A stretch of DNA of 64,000 bases from assembly GCA_963816155.1 (NCBI GenBank), contig CAWFJE010000010.1, forward strand, positions 620,001 through 684,000, written 5' to 3'. The position numbers and the translations under genes were made by a program. This document shows, in pieces, positions 37,725 to 48,246 of this stretch; the first letter of the stretch is position 1, and each line of letters begins with the position of its first letter. The stretch is from JAXGXJ01 sp963816155. GTDB lineage: Bacteria; Actinomycetota; Thermoleophilia; RBG-16-64-13. Under the pieces are notes generated by a model. That model searched no databases, was not told the origin of the DNA, and saw only the letters and a list, made by a program, of their open reading frames with translations.

Positions 37725-40177
37725 TCAGTCGACGCCTTCCGCCGGGGCCGGCGGGCTCAGGTGGCTCTCTCCATCCTGCGCTGTGGTCACCTTGCCCTGC
37801 TTCTTGAGTTCTGTCATCAGCTTGTCGCCTTCCACGTCCAGGTTGGGCAGAGAGCCGATCCAGCCACTTGGGCAGCCACCATGCCCGCTCGCCGAGGACC
37901 GCCATGACTGCGGGTACGAGGGTCATGCGCACGATGAACGCGTCGATGACGATCCCCACTGCCAGCGCGAAGCCCATCTGCTTGATCATGACGTTGTCAC
38001 CGAAGATGAATCCGGAGAAGATAGACACCATGATCACCGCTGCTGCCACAACGACGCGGCTGCTTTGATCGAAGCCATCGATGACGCCGGCAACGCCGCG
38101 GTGTCCGTGAACGTGCGACTCACGCATGGAGGAGACGAGGAAGACCTCGTAGTCCATGGCCAGTCCGAAAAGGATCCCCGTGATCATGATGGGGATGAAG
38201 CTCACGAGCGGTCCTCCTGTGTCGAAGCCGAAGAGCTCTCGGAACCATCCCCATTGGAACACGGCGACGGTGAGACCGAACGTGGCGAGGATGGTGAGAA
38301 GGAAGCCCAGAGTCGCCTTGATCGGGACGGCGATAGACCTGAAGACGAGCAGCAGTACCACCAAGGACAACCCCAAGATGATGGCGATGTAGAGGGGGAA
38401 CACGCCCGCGAGTTTGTCGGACACGTCGATGATGATCGCTGTGATCCCAGTAACCCCGAGACTCACGCCGTTGGCCTGCGCGATGCTCGATTCGGGGTCG
38501 CGGATCGTCTCCACAAGATCTTTGGTCTGGCTGTCGCTCGGACCCGTGTCGGGGATGACGTTCAGGATCCCCATGCTGCCTGATTCATTGACGCTCATGG
38601 GCAGTACCGTGGAGACACCCTCCAGGGCCTGCAGCTCCCCGATGACACCGGCCAGGGTCTCCGGCGTGATGGGCTTGGAGGCGTCGGCGGGTTCGACCAC
38701 GACCATGAGGGGGCCATTGAAGCCCTCCCCGAAGCCCGCGGAGATGGCTTCGTAACTCTGACGCGAATCGCTGTCTTTGTTCGCAGTGGCGCCTGAGGGA
38801 AAACCCAACTCCATGCTGCCGATGGGGATGGCCAAGACGGCGAGGAGCACCACGATGCCGATGATGACCGGCCAGCGGAACCTCACAACAGTGCTGACCC
38901 AGCGGTGCGCGACTCCCCTGTGTTCCTTTTCTATGCGCGCCTTGCCCTTCGCGCGGGCCTTGCGCGAACAGATGCGTTCGCCCACCAGTCCGAGCAGGGC
39001 CGGCAGCAGGGTCAGAGCGATGACCACGGCGACCGAGACTGTCGCCGCGGCCACCAAGGCCATGGTGGTCACGAAGCCCATCCTGATGACGGCCAGACCG
39101 CAGAGGGCGATGATGACGGTGAGGCCCGCGAAGAACACGGCGCTTCCGGCGGTGCCCACCGCCCGGCTCGCGGCATCCTTCGCGCTCAAGCCCTGACCGA
39201 GGATCAAGCGGCGCTGACGATTGACTATGAAGAGAGCGTAGTCGATCCCTACGGCCAATCCGATCATCAAAGCCAGCGTCGGGGTGGCCGAGTTCAGGTC
39301 GATGACGTTGGATAGGGCGTAGGCTCCTCCCACTCCTACCCCTACCCCGATAAGCGCGGTAACGAGCGGAAGCCCGGCTGCGGTCAACGAGCCGAGCGTC
39401 AGGATGAGCACGAAGGCGGCTATGACCAGTCCGAAGACCTCGTTGAGACCCATGGGGGGCTCCATGGCGCTGAGCGAATCACTGGGCAGCACTATGATCC
39501 CGGTACCGTTCTCAGCGGTGGTGGCCGCGGCGATGACCGAGTCCGTGACGCCCGAGGGCAGAGACTGGATCTGCTCAGTGAATTGGAACTGGAACAGGGC
39601 CACGCTGCCGTCCGCGGAGACAAGGACTCCGGGCACCATGGCGCCGTCGACCACCAGCGGCCCGTAGGGCGGCGCTGGGGCAGCGGATGGGGCTTCGCCG
39701 GAAGCGGGCGCTTCAGCGCCGGCGGCCGGGGCTTCGTTGGCGGCAGCAGGCGCTTCGCCCGTGGCGGGCGCTTGGCCAGCAGCGGGCTGCTCTGTGGCGC
39801 CGTCGTTCCCGGCCGTAGCCGGACCACTACCTGCCTCGGGAGCGAGGTCGGCGGGGTTGATGACATGTTCCAGCGTGTGCACGCCCTCAACGGCCGCTTT
39901 GATGGCCGCCATCCGCCCGGGGGTCTCAAGGCTTTCGCCCTGCGGCGCTACGAAGATAACGCTCCCCTGACCGCCGGAGGCCTCGGGCAACTCCTGGGTC
40001 AGTTGGTCCAACACCCTCTGAGAATCGGTGCCCTCGATCTTCATCTCTGTGGTGACACTCACGCCGTTGGTGGCCAGCAAGGCCACCACGATCCCCAGAG
40101 GCCACGAGCCAACCCACGATGAAGTACCACGGTCTGCTGTAGGCGGTTCGGCCGATCTTGTACAGGAACTTGGACAT
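37725..40177 (-). CDS. MmpL-type RND transporter, frameshifted at both ends
   Basis: An inner-membrane RND exporter, 816 residues when two +1 shifts are removed. The N-terminus MSKFLYKIGRTAYSRPWYF is out of frame with the main body; one extra G in a GGGG run near 40100 explains it. The C-terminus after WWLPKWLDRL also changes frame, repaired to end in PPAPAEGVD at 37725. The main body has about 12 helices, two MMPL repeats (GLAVGIDYALFIVNRQRR, LFGLAMDYEVFLVSSMRE) and an Ala/Pro-rich insert in the first periplasmic loop. It lies 59 bases after tetR, so it is probably a TetR-controlled efflux system. Confidence 0.87.
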
Positions 40178-40236
40178 GCTGGGATCTATCTCCTTGCTGA
40201 GGGTGTGGCGGTGGCTGTGGCTGACCGAAGTATCGG

Positions 40237-40848
40237 CTAGAAGCCGCCGCGTAAGTAGGCAAATGTGGTGTCGAGAAACTCGGCGAACGTCACGGCTCCG
40301 GACTCGGCGGCAGGCCCCCGCCCGGGAGGTAGGACGTCGACGCTACCGTCGAAGAGCAGCGAGATGGTCCCGTAGACCGCGGCGAGTAGGACGAGGATGT
40401 ACTGGTCGGAGTAGCGCCCTCCCGCGAACTCGCTCCACGCCTTCAGTGTCACTTGGCGCATGTGTCGTACCGCGGCGAGGATGTGTGGCTCGAGGGCGGG
40501 GTGCTGCCGGGAGAGCGCGATGAGTCGGCGAACTCGTTCGAACATCTCGGCGCTCATCTGGCTCCGCATCAAGTCGTGCAGCGCGTCGAGCAGAGACGTG
40601 CCCTCGGGGAGGTCCGCGATGAAGGCCGCCACTTTCATGTCGATTTCAGCGAAGAGAACCGACGTGACCGCCTCCTCCTTGCAGGAGAAGTGGTTCGCGA
40701 ACGTCCGGCGCGCATAGCCCGCCCGCTCTGTCACGTCGGCGATGACGAAGCCATCGAGGCCGCGCTCCAACGCCAGTTCGAAGGCCGACTCGGCCAGAGC
40801 CACCGCGGTGGCCTGTCTCTTGATCTCCCGCAATCCTTGCTCAGTCAT
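40237..40848 (-). CDS. TetR family regulator
   Basis: A 203-residue repressor. The N-terminal HTH is GLDGFVIADVTERAGYARRTFANHF (split about residues 30-55), followed by an all-helical ligand domain. Start 40848 (MTEQGLREIKRQAT) is preferred. It precedes the MmpL gene in one operon, and two repeats upstream are likely operator sites. The ligand is probably the exported compound. Confidence 0.9.
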   Translation of the reverse strand: MTEQGLREIKRQATAVALAESAFELALERGLDGFVIADVTERAGYARRTFANHFSCKEEAVTSVLFAEIDMKVAAFIADLPEGTSLLDALHDLMRSQMSAEMFERVRRLIALSRQHPALEPHILAAVRHMRQVTLKAWSEFAGGRYSDQYILVLLAAVYGTISLLFDGSVDVLPPGRGPAAESGAVTFAEFLDTTFAYLRGGF

Positions 40849-40870
40849 GGGCGGGGATTCTACTCCCACA

Positions 40871-40901
40871 TTGCCCAATAGGCAAACTTGCCCTATGTGC
40901 A
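40871..40901. promoter_or_regulatory. Paired TetR operator candidates
   Basis: TTGCCCAATAGGCAA (perfect 5-base arms) is followed 17 bases on by the related TTGCCCTATGTGCA. They lie between divergent tetR and the small lipoprotein gene, so they could control both. Confidence 0.55.
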
Positions 40902-40946
40902 TATATGAGACACTGACAAGACGTTATTCACATTAGGGGAGGGATC

Positions 40947-41200
40947 GTGAAGCGTCTCGCAGTTATGTTCTTCGTCGCCGTGACGGCTCTGGTACTCGTT
41001 GGCTGCGGCTCCAGTGAGGAGGCCGGAGCGGCGACATCGAAACCAAGATGTCCGCTACCCAGGTGAAGGACGGCGAGTATCAGGCCGAGCCTGAATTCGT
41101 GTGGACATTCAGCATGGTCGACGACGACCTCATGAACGTGACGATAGACACTGGGGACGAACAGTCGGCGACGACAAGCTTCAAACGCACAGGCGACTGA
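40947..41200 (+). CDS. Small lipoprotein, frameshifted
   Basis: The GTG start has GGGGAGG upstream. The signal peptide ends in LVGCGSS. After about 30 codons (EEAGAATS) the frame must change near 41040 to continue as KMSATQVKDGEYQAEPEFVW and SATTSFKRTGD to 41200. One missing base gives an 84-residue lipoprotein. It is divergent from tetR-mmpL and may belong to that regulon. Confidence 0.5.
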
Positions 41201-41317
41201 GCGAGGCTTTCGGCCTCGACACCGGCGTAGGGGAGCGCTTGACACCCGGCCAGCCGCCCAGTAGCGTCAGTCCGAGCAAGCGGCCGATGCACATGGCACC
41301 TCTTCCAGGATGGACAC

Positions 41318-42610
41318 ATGCCCGGTCCCACGCCTGATCCCATGCCTCGTTCCGCATCCGGTTCCGCGCCAAAGAGTCGCGTCTACTATGGCTGGGTCAT
41401 AGTCGTCGCTTCGCTCGTCCTGCTGATCGGCTCGTTCGGCACCCAGATCTCTTTCGGCGTCTTCCTCAAGCCTCTCGCCGATGAGTTCGGCTGGAGCCGC
41501 GCCGCCACCTCGGGGGCGATGTCCCTGCTCATGGGCGTCTCGGGGGTCATCGGCATGGTGATGGGCAGGCTGAGCGACAAGTACAAGGTGCGCACCGTGA
41601 TCGCTATCGGGATCCTGGTGGGCGCGGCATCCTACTTTCTCCTCTCCACCATGACCTCGCTCTGGCAGCTGTACATCTACTTCGGCGTTGGGGGCGGGAT
41701 ATGCATGGGGAGCACCTACACGCCCGTCGGGGCCACCATCTCCAAGTGGTTCGCGAAGAAGCGGGCCCTTGCGCTCGGCCTCGCCCTCATGGGGATCGCA
41801 GTGGGACAGATGATCTTCTCTCCGCTTAGCGCCTATCTCATCGTGGCCAGCAGCTGGAGGACAGCCTACTTCGTTCTGGGAGTGGCCGTGCTCGTCTGTG
41901 CACTGCCTGCCCTGGTCTTCATGGGGAGGAGCGCTCCCTCCGGTGAGGATGTCACTCAGGGTACGAGTGGCGAAAGGCGGCGTGAGAGCCCGTCTCGGGC
42001 CGGCATGACCACCGGACAGGCCGCGCGGACTCCTCCTTTCTGGATGCTCATGGTGACCGGACTGGTGATCAGCGCCGGCTTCTACATGGTCGCCGCGCAC
42101 ATCGTCCCCGCGGCCACCGACGAGGGGATCTCGACCACGGCAGCCGCCCTGATATTGACGGTGAGCTCAGTGGGGAGCTTGGGAGGGACGGCCCTGGGAT
42201 GGTCCATCACCGTGAAGCTGGGCAACAAGAACGCGCTGCTGCTGTTGATTGCGGGCGAGGCGCTGGGCATGTTCCTGTTCATCTTCACCAAGGGCGCTTG
42301 GGCGTTCTACGTGGTGGCGTTCATCTTCGGCTTCAGTTTCGGTGGCGCCAGTCCCGTACGCCAGGCGATGGCTACCCCGTTGTTCGGCCTCAAGGCAATA
42401 GGTGCCATCCTCGGCTTCGCCTACCTCGCCTGGTCTGTGGGCGGCGTGGCCGGCCCCTACCTGGCCGGGCTCATATTCGACGTGAACGAGAGCTATCGAC
42501 TGGCTTTCCTGATCGGGGGCATCATGCTGGTCGTGGGGATGGTCTCGGTCGCGTTGTTCGGCGGTCATCGAAAGTCCGAAAACGCCTCCCCGGCCGCCGA
42601 TCGGCCCTGA
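41318..42610 (+). CDS. MFS transporter, monocarboxylate-type
   Basis: A 430-residue, 12-helix permease. The opening VYYGWVIVVASLVLLIGSFG, GVFLKPLADEFGWSRAATSG and GRLSDKYKVRTVIAIG identify the MCT-like MFS branch. A charged cytoplasmic loop (about 205-235) separates the halves. It is a likely carboxylate carrier, convergent with the hydantoinase operon. Confidence 0.9.
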   Translation: MPGPTPDPMPRSASGSAPKSRVYYGWVIVVASLVLLIGSFGTQISFGVFLKPLADEFGWSRAATSGAMSLLMGVSGVIGMVMGRLSDKYKVRTVIAIGILVGAASYFLLSTMTSLWQLYIYFGVGGGICMGSTYTPVGATISKWFAKKRALALGLALMGIAVGQMIFSPLSAYLIVASSWRTAYFVLGVAVLVCALPALVFMGRSAPSGEDVTQGTSGERRRESPSRAGMTTGQAARTPPFWMLMVTGLVISAGFYMVAAHIVPAATDEGISTTAAALILTVSSVGSLGGTALGWSITVKLGNKNALLLLIAGEALGMFLFIFTKGAWAFYVVAFIFGFSFGGASPVRQAMATPLFGLKAIGAILGFAYLAWSVGGVAGPYLAGLIFDVNESYRLAFLIGGIMLVVGMVSVALFGGHRKSENASPAADRP

Positions 42611-42783
42611 CAGGGGGCCGGTGCACCGAGAGCTGCCCCCGAAAACGTCCAGACGTGGAGCAGCGCGATCGCGGCGTGACCAACGGCTTCGTCGATCCAC
42701 ATGAGCGCTCCCACAGCGGCGACCCCGTAACCCAGGCATCGGCAGAAGCGCGGTTTGAGTCATGGCCATGACACCCACCACGT

Positions 42784-44301
42784 TCAGAAGGTGCGGCTCT
42801 GGCCCTCCTCGTTAACGATGACCGCGAAATCCGAACTGGCGACCTCGACGGTCCCTGGCGTATTACGCAGCGCTTCCCAGTGGCCGCCCGGCGCCTTGTC
42901 GAGAGGAACCCCCTGCTCGATCAGTACCCGCCGCACCTGTGTCCCGTCCAGATCTGGCGGCGCGATCCCTTCACGGACGCACAGAGCCGCCGCCGCTCCC
43001 GCCGCCTGGCCCATCACCATCGAGCAGGCGATCACCCGGATCGTGCCCAGCGCATGAAACTCCGCCGACACATTGCGGCCCGCTGCAAGGAGATTGTGCA
43101 CCTTGGACGCAACGAGGCTCCGATAGGGGATCTCCACCCAGTCGCGCGGATTGGTGCGGGCCTCGTAGCCGCCCGGGGTCACGAAGGGATGCATCCGGTA
43201 GTTGTGGTCATCCTGTGATGGACGGGTGATGGCTCCCTCTACCGGCTGGGAAAGATGGATGTGGCGCACCGCTACGTAGTCCCCGCAAGTGGGGTGGTGG
43301 GCGTCGAAGAACTCCGGGTTGCGGGCGATACCGTCCTCGAACTTGACTCCCCCGGCGACATCAGCGTCGGTCAATATGTACTCGCCGACGATCCGCCGCG
43401 AATCACGCACCCCGTTCATACTGGCCACAGCGGATATGGCCGAACTCTCGAATCCCGGCACGTACTTCTTAAGGAAGGCTGCGAACCACTGCACTTGCCG
43501 GTGTTGGTCGACGATCTGCCGGGTGAGGTCCTCAACGTCGTCGTTGTGGCAGTAATAGGTCTGCGTGGCATCCAGAGTCACATCACAGCATTCAGGGTCG
43601 CCGCCGGGTACCGGATAGACGAGCAGACCGGGGACTATGAGCCACGGGAGGTCACCCTGCGCGATAGCCTCGTGCTCCTTGGCCACCACGAGTTGCATGC
43701 GGTCCCCCAGGGTCCCGCCGGCCTGGAAGGCAGCGTCAGCCTCTTCGTATTTTCTGACGTTTACGTAAGAGAGGCGCATGCCCATCGTGACCGACTGATT
43801 GAGCCCGCAGTACTCGGCGTTGCCCACTTCGCAGGGAACGTCCGCGGCGAAAGCGACATCGGCGTCGCCGGTGCAATCTATGAATACCTTCGCTGAGATC
43901 TCCATGCGGCCGCTCTTCGAGTAGGCAACCACGGATCGGATCTTATCGTCCTCGACGATGCAGTCCGCGATGTGAACCCCGTAGAGGATGCGGCACCCGG
44001 CCTGCAGAAGCATCTGCTCCAACTCGAACTTGCCCATCTCGGGCTCTATCACAGGGAGGTGGGAGCGCTTGAGCGCAGCGCCTTTGGTGGCCAGCCGGTC
44101 GACCCATTCCTCGCAGAGCCCCTCCAGTACTCCGGCTATGCCGCTTATATAGCCATTGGTGCAGAGCCCGCCGAGCGATTCCCGGCCTTCGACCAGCAAC
44201 GTGCGGGCGCCCATCCTAGCGGCGGCTATGCCGGCCGCTGACCCAGCGACTCCGCCCCCACAGACCAACACATCCACATCGAACTTCTTGGCTGCTCGCA
44301 T
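42784..44301 (-). CDS. FAD-dependent oxidoreductase (FAD_oxidored type)
   Basis: A 505-residue flavoenzyme. The dinucleotide motif GGGVAGSAAG is at 15-24, and TLLVEGRESLGGLCTNGYISG continues the FAD site. FIDCTGDADVAF and LLAAGRNVSAEFHALGTIRV are typical of the PF12831-type family. It is last in the nitroreductase-hyuA-hyuB operon, 7 bases after hyuB. It probably oxidises or reduces an intermediate made by the hydantoinase-like enzyme. It resembles the gene at 49615. Confidence 0.87.
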   Translation of the reverse strand: MRAAKKFDVDVLVCGGGVAGSAAGIAAARMGARTLLVEGRESLGGLCTNGYISGIAGVLEGLCEEWVDRLATKGAALKRSHLPVIEPEMGKFELEQMLLQAGCRILYGVHIADCIVEDDKIRSVVAYSKSGRMEISAKVFIDCTGDADVAFAADVPCEVGNAEYCGLNQSVTMGMRLSYVNVRKYEEADAAFQAGGTLGDRMQLVVAKEHEAIAQGDLPWLIVPGLLVYPVPGGDPECCDVTLDATQTYYCHNDDVEDLTRQIVDQHRQVQWFAAFLKKYVPGFESSAISAVASMNGVRDSRRIVGEYILTDADVAGGVKFEDGIARNPEFFDAHHPTCGDYVAVRHIHLSQPVEGAITRPSQDDHNYRMHPFVTPGGYEARTNPRDWVEIPYRSLVASKVHNLLAAGRNVSAEFHALGTIRVIACSMVMGQAAGAAAALCVREGIAPPDLDGTQVRRVLIEQGVPLDKAPGGHWEALRNTPGTVEVASSDFAVIVNEEGQSRTF

Positions 44302-44308
44302 GACGGCC

Positions 44309-46135
44309 CTACCTTTCTACGGGACTATCGCTCTCCTGGCCCGGCCGCGCTACGGCGGCGCGGTGCGCCCTGCGCTCCACACGCAGACGTTCGGTATCCT
44401 GCGTCAACAGCTCGAGAGTGTCCGGGTCGATCACCACTCCGTACACATCGCGAGCCCGGCCGGTGCTCACCAATCCGTCAAGCACGTCCGCATGTACACG
44501 CGTGATGTCCCTGTCCAGAGGATCTCCCCAGCCACCGCCGCCCGGGCTCTTGCTCCTTATCACCTCGCCGGCGTGGACGGGTTCGTTCACCATGGTACGC
44601 AATACCCGGCTACTACCGTCCGGCCCTTCCACCCACATCTCCAGCTTGGCCAGTTCCTCCCCCGTCGACCCGCGGGCGGGCACAACCATCCCGTCGCAGT
44701 TGCCCGTCATGAGAAAGGAGGGATGGCCGAGCTTGACGTCGGACACCATCTCCACGAACACGCCGGGACCGCCCCGATACTCACCGGGTCCTTCGGCGTC
44801 GGTCATGAATTCGTATCGGGTCACTCGAAAGGGCACTTCCGACTCGAAGTGCTCGATGTCCGGCCGCACGAAACTGCCCAGGAAGGAGCCCGGGCCCACC
44901 CCCGGCCAGCCGTCGAAGCCTTTCATGGCACCTCCGCTTCCATCAGAGGCGAAGGTCTCAGCCATGTATTGCTTGACAGACCCGGTGCGAGGGTCGATCT
45001 CATCCAGGTCCATCCCGAAGTTGATAGGACAGGCGTGGCGGGAGAAGCCGCCGGTCGCCCGCTCGGGAAGTGCCTGGGCAAGAGCCACTTTGCACGCCTC
45101 CATGATCGGCTCCCCCACACTGATGCCCGACGCGCCCACGGTGGCCGGGTAGGTGGGGTTAACGACAGTGCCCTCCGGGGCCAGTATGCGGACTGGGATG
45201 AAACTACCCTGGTTCTTGGGCGCCATCGGGTCGATGAACGCATAGAACGACTCCATCGCTATGGAGACGGTGTTACCGAGGGGGCTGTTGACGAAGGTCA
45301 CCTGCTTGTCGCTGCCGGTGAAGTCATACGTGAGCTCGTCGCCGCTCACCGTCATGTTCACCCTCACCCACACCGGCGTGTCCGTAGACCCATCCCAGTC
45401 GGTGGCCGACTCCCCATAGTAGATGCCGTCCGGCATCTTGGCGATCTCTGCCCGCGCCGCACGTTCGCCCGCCGCCATGATCTCCTGCATACAGGCTTTG
45501 ACCGTCTGCGCCCCGTATTTTTCGGCGAGCCTGATCACCTGACCCTCAGCCTGTTCAAGCGCCCCGTTGATGAGCATGGTGTCCATGTCCACCTGCTTGG
45601 CGTTGCGCACGTTCCGACAGATGAGCGCCCAAAGGTCCCTGTCGAGTACGCCGCCCTTGATGATCTTGAGCGGGGGGATGTTGAGACCTTCAGCGATGAT
45701 GTCGTAGGCCTTGGGCCCGTATCCGCCGGGCAGGAACCCTCCGGTATCCGCCATATGGCCACGGAACTGGAAGAAGCCGAAGAGCTCGTCGCGGTGGAAC
45801 ACCGGGCGGATGAAGGTCCAGTCCGGCAGGTGACCACTTCGCACCAAATAGGGATCGTTGCCTATGATGAAATCGCCCGGAGTGAACTCGCCCCCGAAGT
45901 AGTCGATCATATTGCGCGCGGACTCGGCCGCGGTGAAGATGTGTCGGGGGATGTACGCCGCGGCGGCAACTATCTCACCGCGGGGATTCAGCCACGACAA
46001 TCCGAAGTCGCGCACCAGAGCGAGAACGTACGACTGGGTCGCGTGGAGCACCTTCTCGCCCGACTCGTCGAGCAGGCTCTCCAGACGGTTCCAGACGACG
46101 GAGAATGTGGTGGGATCGACATCCATCGGTTTCAC
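44309..46135 (-). CDS. hyuB: Hydantoinase B/oxoprolinase family subunit
   Basis: A 608-residue HyuB-type subunit. Landmarks are FSVVWNRLESLLDESGEKVL at the N-terminus, PGDFIIGNDPYLVRSGHLPD, the DFTGS-like YDFTGSDKQV, and SPGGGGWGDPLDRD near the C-terminus. Together with HyuA it forms an ATP-dependent N-methylhydantoinase, oxoprolinase or acetone carboxylase-like enzyme. The start overlaps the hyuA stop as GTGA. Confidence 0.9.
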   Translation of the reverse strand: MKPMDVDPTTFSVVWNRLESLLDESGEKVLHATQSYVLALVRDFGLSWLNPRGEIVAAAAYIPRHIFTAAESARNMIDYFGGEFTPGDFIIGNDPYLVRSGHLPDWTFIRPVFHRDELFGFFQFRGHMADTGGFLPGGYGPKAYDIIAEGLNIPPLKIIKGGVLDRDLWALICRNVRNAKQVDMDTMLINGALEQAEGQVIRLAEKYGAQTVKACMQEIMAAGERAARAEIAKMPDGIYYGESATDWDGSTDTPVWVRVNMTVSGDELTYDFTGSDKQVTFVNSPLGNTVSIAMESFYAFIDPMAPKNQGSFIPVRILAPEGTVVNPTYPATVGASGISVGEPIMEACKVALAQALPERATGGFSRHACPINFGMDLDEIDPRTGSVKQYMAETFASDGSGGAMKGFDGWPGVGPGSFLGSFVRPDIEHFESEVPFRVTRYEFMTDAEGPGEYRGGPGVFVEMVSDVKLGHPSFLMTGNCDGMVVPARGSTGEELAKLEMWVEGPDGSSRVLRTMVNEPVHAGEVIRSKSPGGGGWGDPLDRDITRVHADVLDGLVSTGRARDVYGVVIDPDTLELLTQDTERLRVERRAHRAAVARPGQESDSPVER

Positions 46136-48246
46136 CGCTCCCGTATCGTCGTGTAGCTGCCGTCAACATCCACCGTCACACTCTCCTCAGGCGGCAGCAC
46201 CAGAGTGGTCATGGGTTCCTCGATGATGCAGGGACCCGTGATGACGTCTCCCGCGCCGAAGCGTTCTCCCTGGTACACGTCCACTTCGCTGAAGCCGTCG
46301 CGCTCCGAGAAGTAGACCGGGCGGCACCCCTTGCGAGCGCGGGACAGGTCGCCGCTGCCCGCTTCCACCCGCCGCGGAGGCGGAGGGACGATCCGGGCGA
46401 CGCCGGCCAGGTGCAGCCTGACAATCGCCGTGGGGTAGGCCGGCTCCGAGTAGCCGATGACCCGGCGATGCTTCTCGTGGAAGCGGTCCAGGGTCACCTC
46501 CAAGCTCTCCGCCGTAATCTGACCGGGCGGTACCGCTGCGTTCTGCTCGCGCACCTGCCCGTAGTAGTGAATATCCATGGACCTCTCGATGGAGACGTCC
46601 GCCGAGGCTGCTCCCTCCCGCTCGAGCGTGCGCCGGGCCTCCTCTTCCATCTCCGCGTACAGGCTGTTGACGCGCTCGAGATCGACCTGGGTAGCCTGAG
46701 CCGAGTAAGGACGGGTGTAGTTGTGCTTGAGGTCGGCATACATCATGCCGAACGCGCAGAACACGGGCGCCACCCGAGGCACGATGAAGTGCTTCATTCC
46801 CAGTTCCCGCGCAAGCCGGGCAACGTGAACAGGGGCGGCTCCTCCCGCCGCGCACAGAGTGAAGTCCCGGGGGTCGCAGCCGCGGCGGCTGAACATCACA
46901 TCGATGGCCCCCGCCATCTTGGCGTTCACCACGTCGTGGATAGCAGCGGCCGCGTCGGCCACACTGAGTCCCAGCGGCGCCGCCACCCTCTCCTCGATGG
47001 CCGCCACAGCCAGGTCCTCGCGCAATCTGCGTTCGCCCCCGAGGAAGTAGTCGGGGTTCAGATACCCGAGCACCAGATTGGCGTCCGTGACCGTCGGCTC
47101 CACCCCTCCCAGGCCGTAACATGCAGGACCCGGCGCTGCGCCGGCGCTGGCCGGGCCTACCTGCAGGCGGCCGCTTATGTCGATGGAAGCGATGCTCCCT
47201 CCGCCCGCGCCCACAGCGTTCACATCGACGGTGGGTAGGCCATACTTCTTGCCCTCGATGATCTTCTTCTGGGTCACGTTCACCCGGCCGCCGGCGATGA
47301 TGGAGATGTCAAAGCTGGTGCCGCCCATGTCGGCCGTCACGAGGTCGTCGACGCCCCGAGCCCGGCCGAGGCTCAACCCCAACGCCGGACCCGCTGCGGG
47401 CCCGGATACCAGAAGCGCCGCCGGGTTCTCGCACACCACCGCGCCGGTAGCCACCCCGCCGTTGCTCTGCATGAAGGCCAGTGCACCGGTGAACCCATCG
47501 GCCGCAAGCAAGCTGCTGATACCCCTCACGAACTCCGTGGTCTTGGGCGCGACGTACGCGCTGAACACGGTCGTGCTCCAACGCGCCACCTCACCCAACA
47601 TGGGAAGGACCCGCGACGAGAGGGCCACGTATGCCTGAGGGAACTCCTCCTTGATGATCTTCTCCACTCGGAGCTCATGAGCCGGGTTGAGATGGGAGAA
47701 GAGAAGGTTGACTGCTATGGCTTCCACGCCTTTGTCGCGCAACTCCGCGACCGCCCGCCGCGCGTCGTCGTCATCAAGCGTCCTCAGCACCTCCCCCCTG
47801 AAGTTCAGGCGCTCGTCCACCTCGGTCACCAGTTGGCGGGGCGCGAGGGGTTGGGGGAACTCGCTTCTGAAGCTGAAGAGTTCCGCGGCGGTGGCCCTCT
47901 TGTCGCCCCCGAGGTCGGACTTCGCCACATGCAGGAACGACAGGCGATCGCGGTAGCCCCTGGTGGTGATGACCCCGGTCCTCGCGCCCGTCCGGGCGGC
48001 CACGATGTTGGTCGCCAGTGTGGTGCCGAGGACGATGGTCTTCGTCGCTGCCAGTAGATCCGGCAGCTCCAGGCCCACCTGAGCGGCCAACCGAGAGATG
48101 CATTCCACGGTGCCCACCTTCGGGTCGGCAGGCGTGCTGTCGGCCTTGGCGGCCCACACCTCGCGTGCGTCGCTGAGAAGGATGCCGTCCGTGAAGGTGC
48201 CGCCGCAATCGACAGAGATACGGTACTCGGTCACGGCTCGGCTCAC
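46132..48246 (-). CDS. hyuA: Hydantoinase A/oxoprolinase family subunit
   Basis: A 704-residue ATP-binding subunit of the ASKHA fold. VDCGGTFTDGILL is the phosphate-1 motif, LGTTLATNIVAARTGARTG follows, and TADMGGTSFDISII is the second phosphate motif. CAAGGAAPVHVARLARELG is in the C-terminal part. Overlaps of the GTGA type with both neighbours show a translationally coupled operon. The substrate class (hydantoin, 5-oxoproline, ketone) is not decidable here. Confidence 0.92.
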   Translation of the reverse strand: MSRAVTEYRISVDCGGTFTDGILLSDAREVWAAKADSTPADPKVGTVECISRLAAQVGLELPDLLAATKTIVLGTTLATNIVAARTGARTGVITTRGYRDRLSFLHVAKSDLGGDKRATAAELFSFRSEFPQPLAPRQLVTEVDERLNFRGEVLRTLDDDDARRAVAELRDKGVEAIAVNLLFSHLNPAHELRVEKIIKEEFPQAYVALSSRVLPMLGEVARWSTTVFSAYVAPKTTEFVRGISSLLAADGFTGALAFMQSNGGVATGAVVCENPAALLVSGPAAGPALGLSLGRARGVDDLVTADMGGTSFDISIIAGGRVNVTQKKIIEGKKYGLPTVDVNAVGAGGGSIASIDISGRLQVGPASAGAAPGPACYGLGGVEPTVTDANLVLGYLNPDYFLGGERRLREDLAVAAIEERVAAPLGLSVADAAAAIHDVVNAKMAGAIDVMFSRRGCDPRDFTLCAAGGAAPVHVARLARELGMKHFIVPRVAPVFCAFGMMYADLKHNYTRPYSAQATQVDLERVNSLYAEMEEEARRTLEREGAASADVSIERSMDIHYYGQVREQNAAVPPGQITAESLEVTLDRFHEKHRRVIGYSEPAYPTAIVRLHLAGVARIVPPPPRRVEAGSGDLSRARKGCRPVYFSERDGFSEVDVYQGERFGAGDVITGPCIIEEPMTTLVLPPEESVTVDVDGSYTTIRER

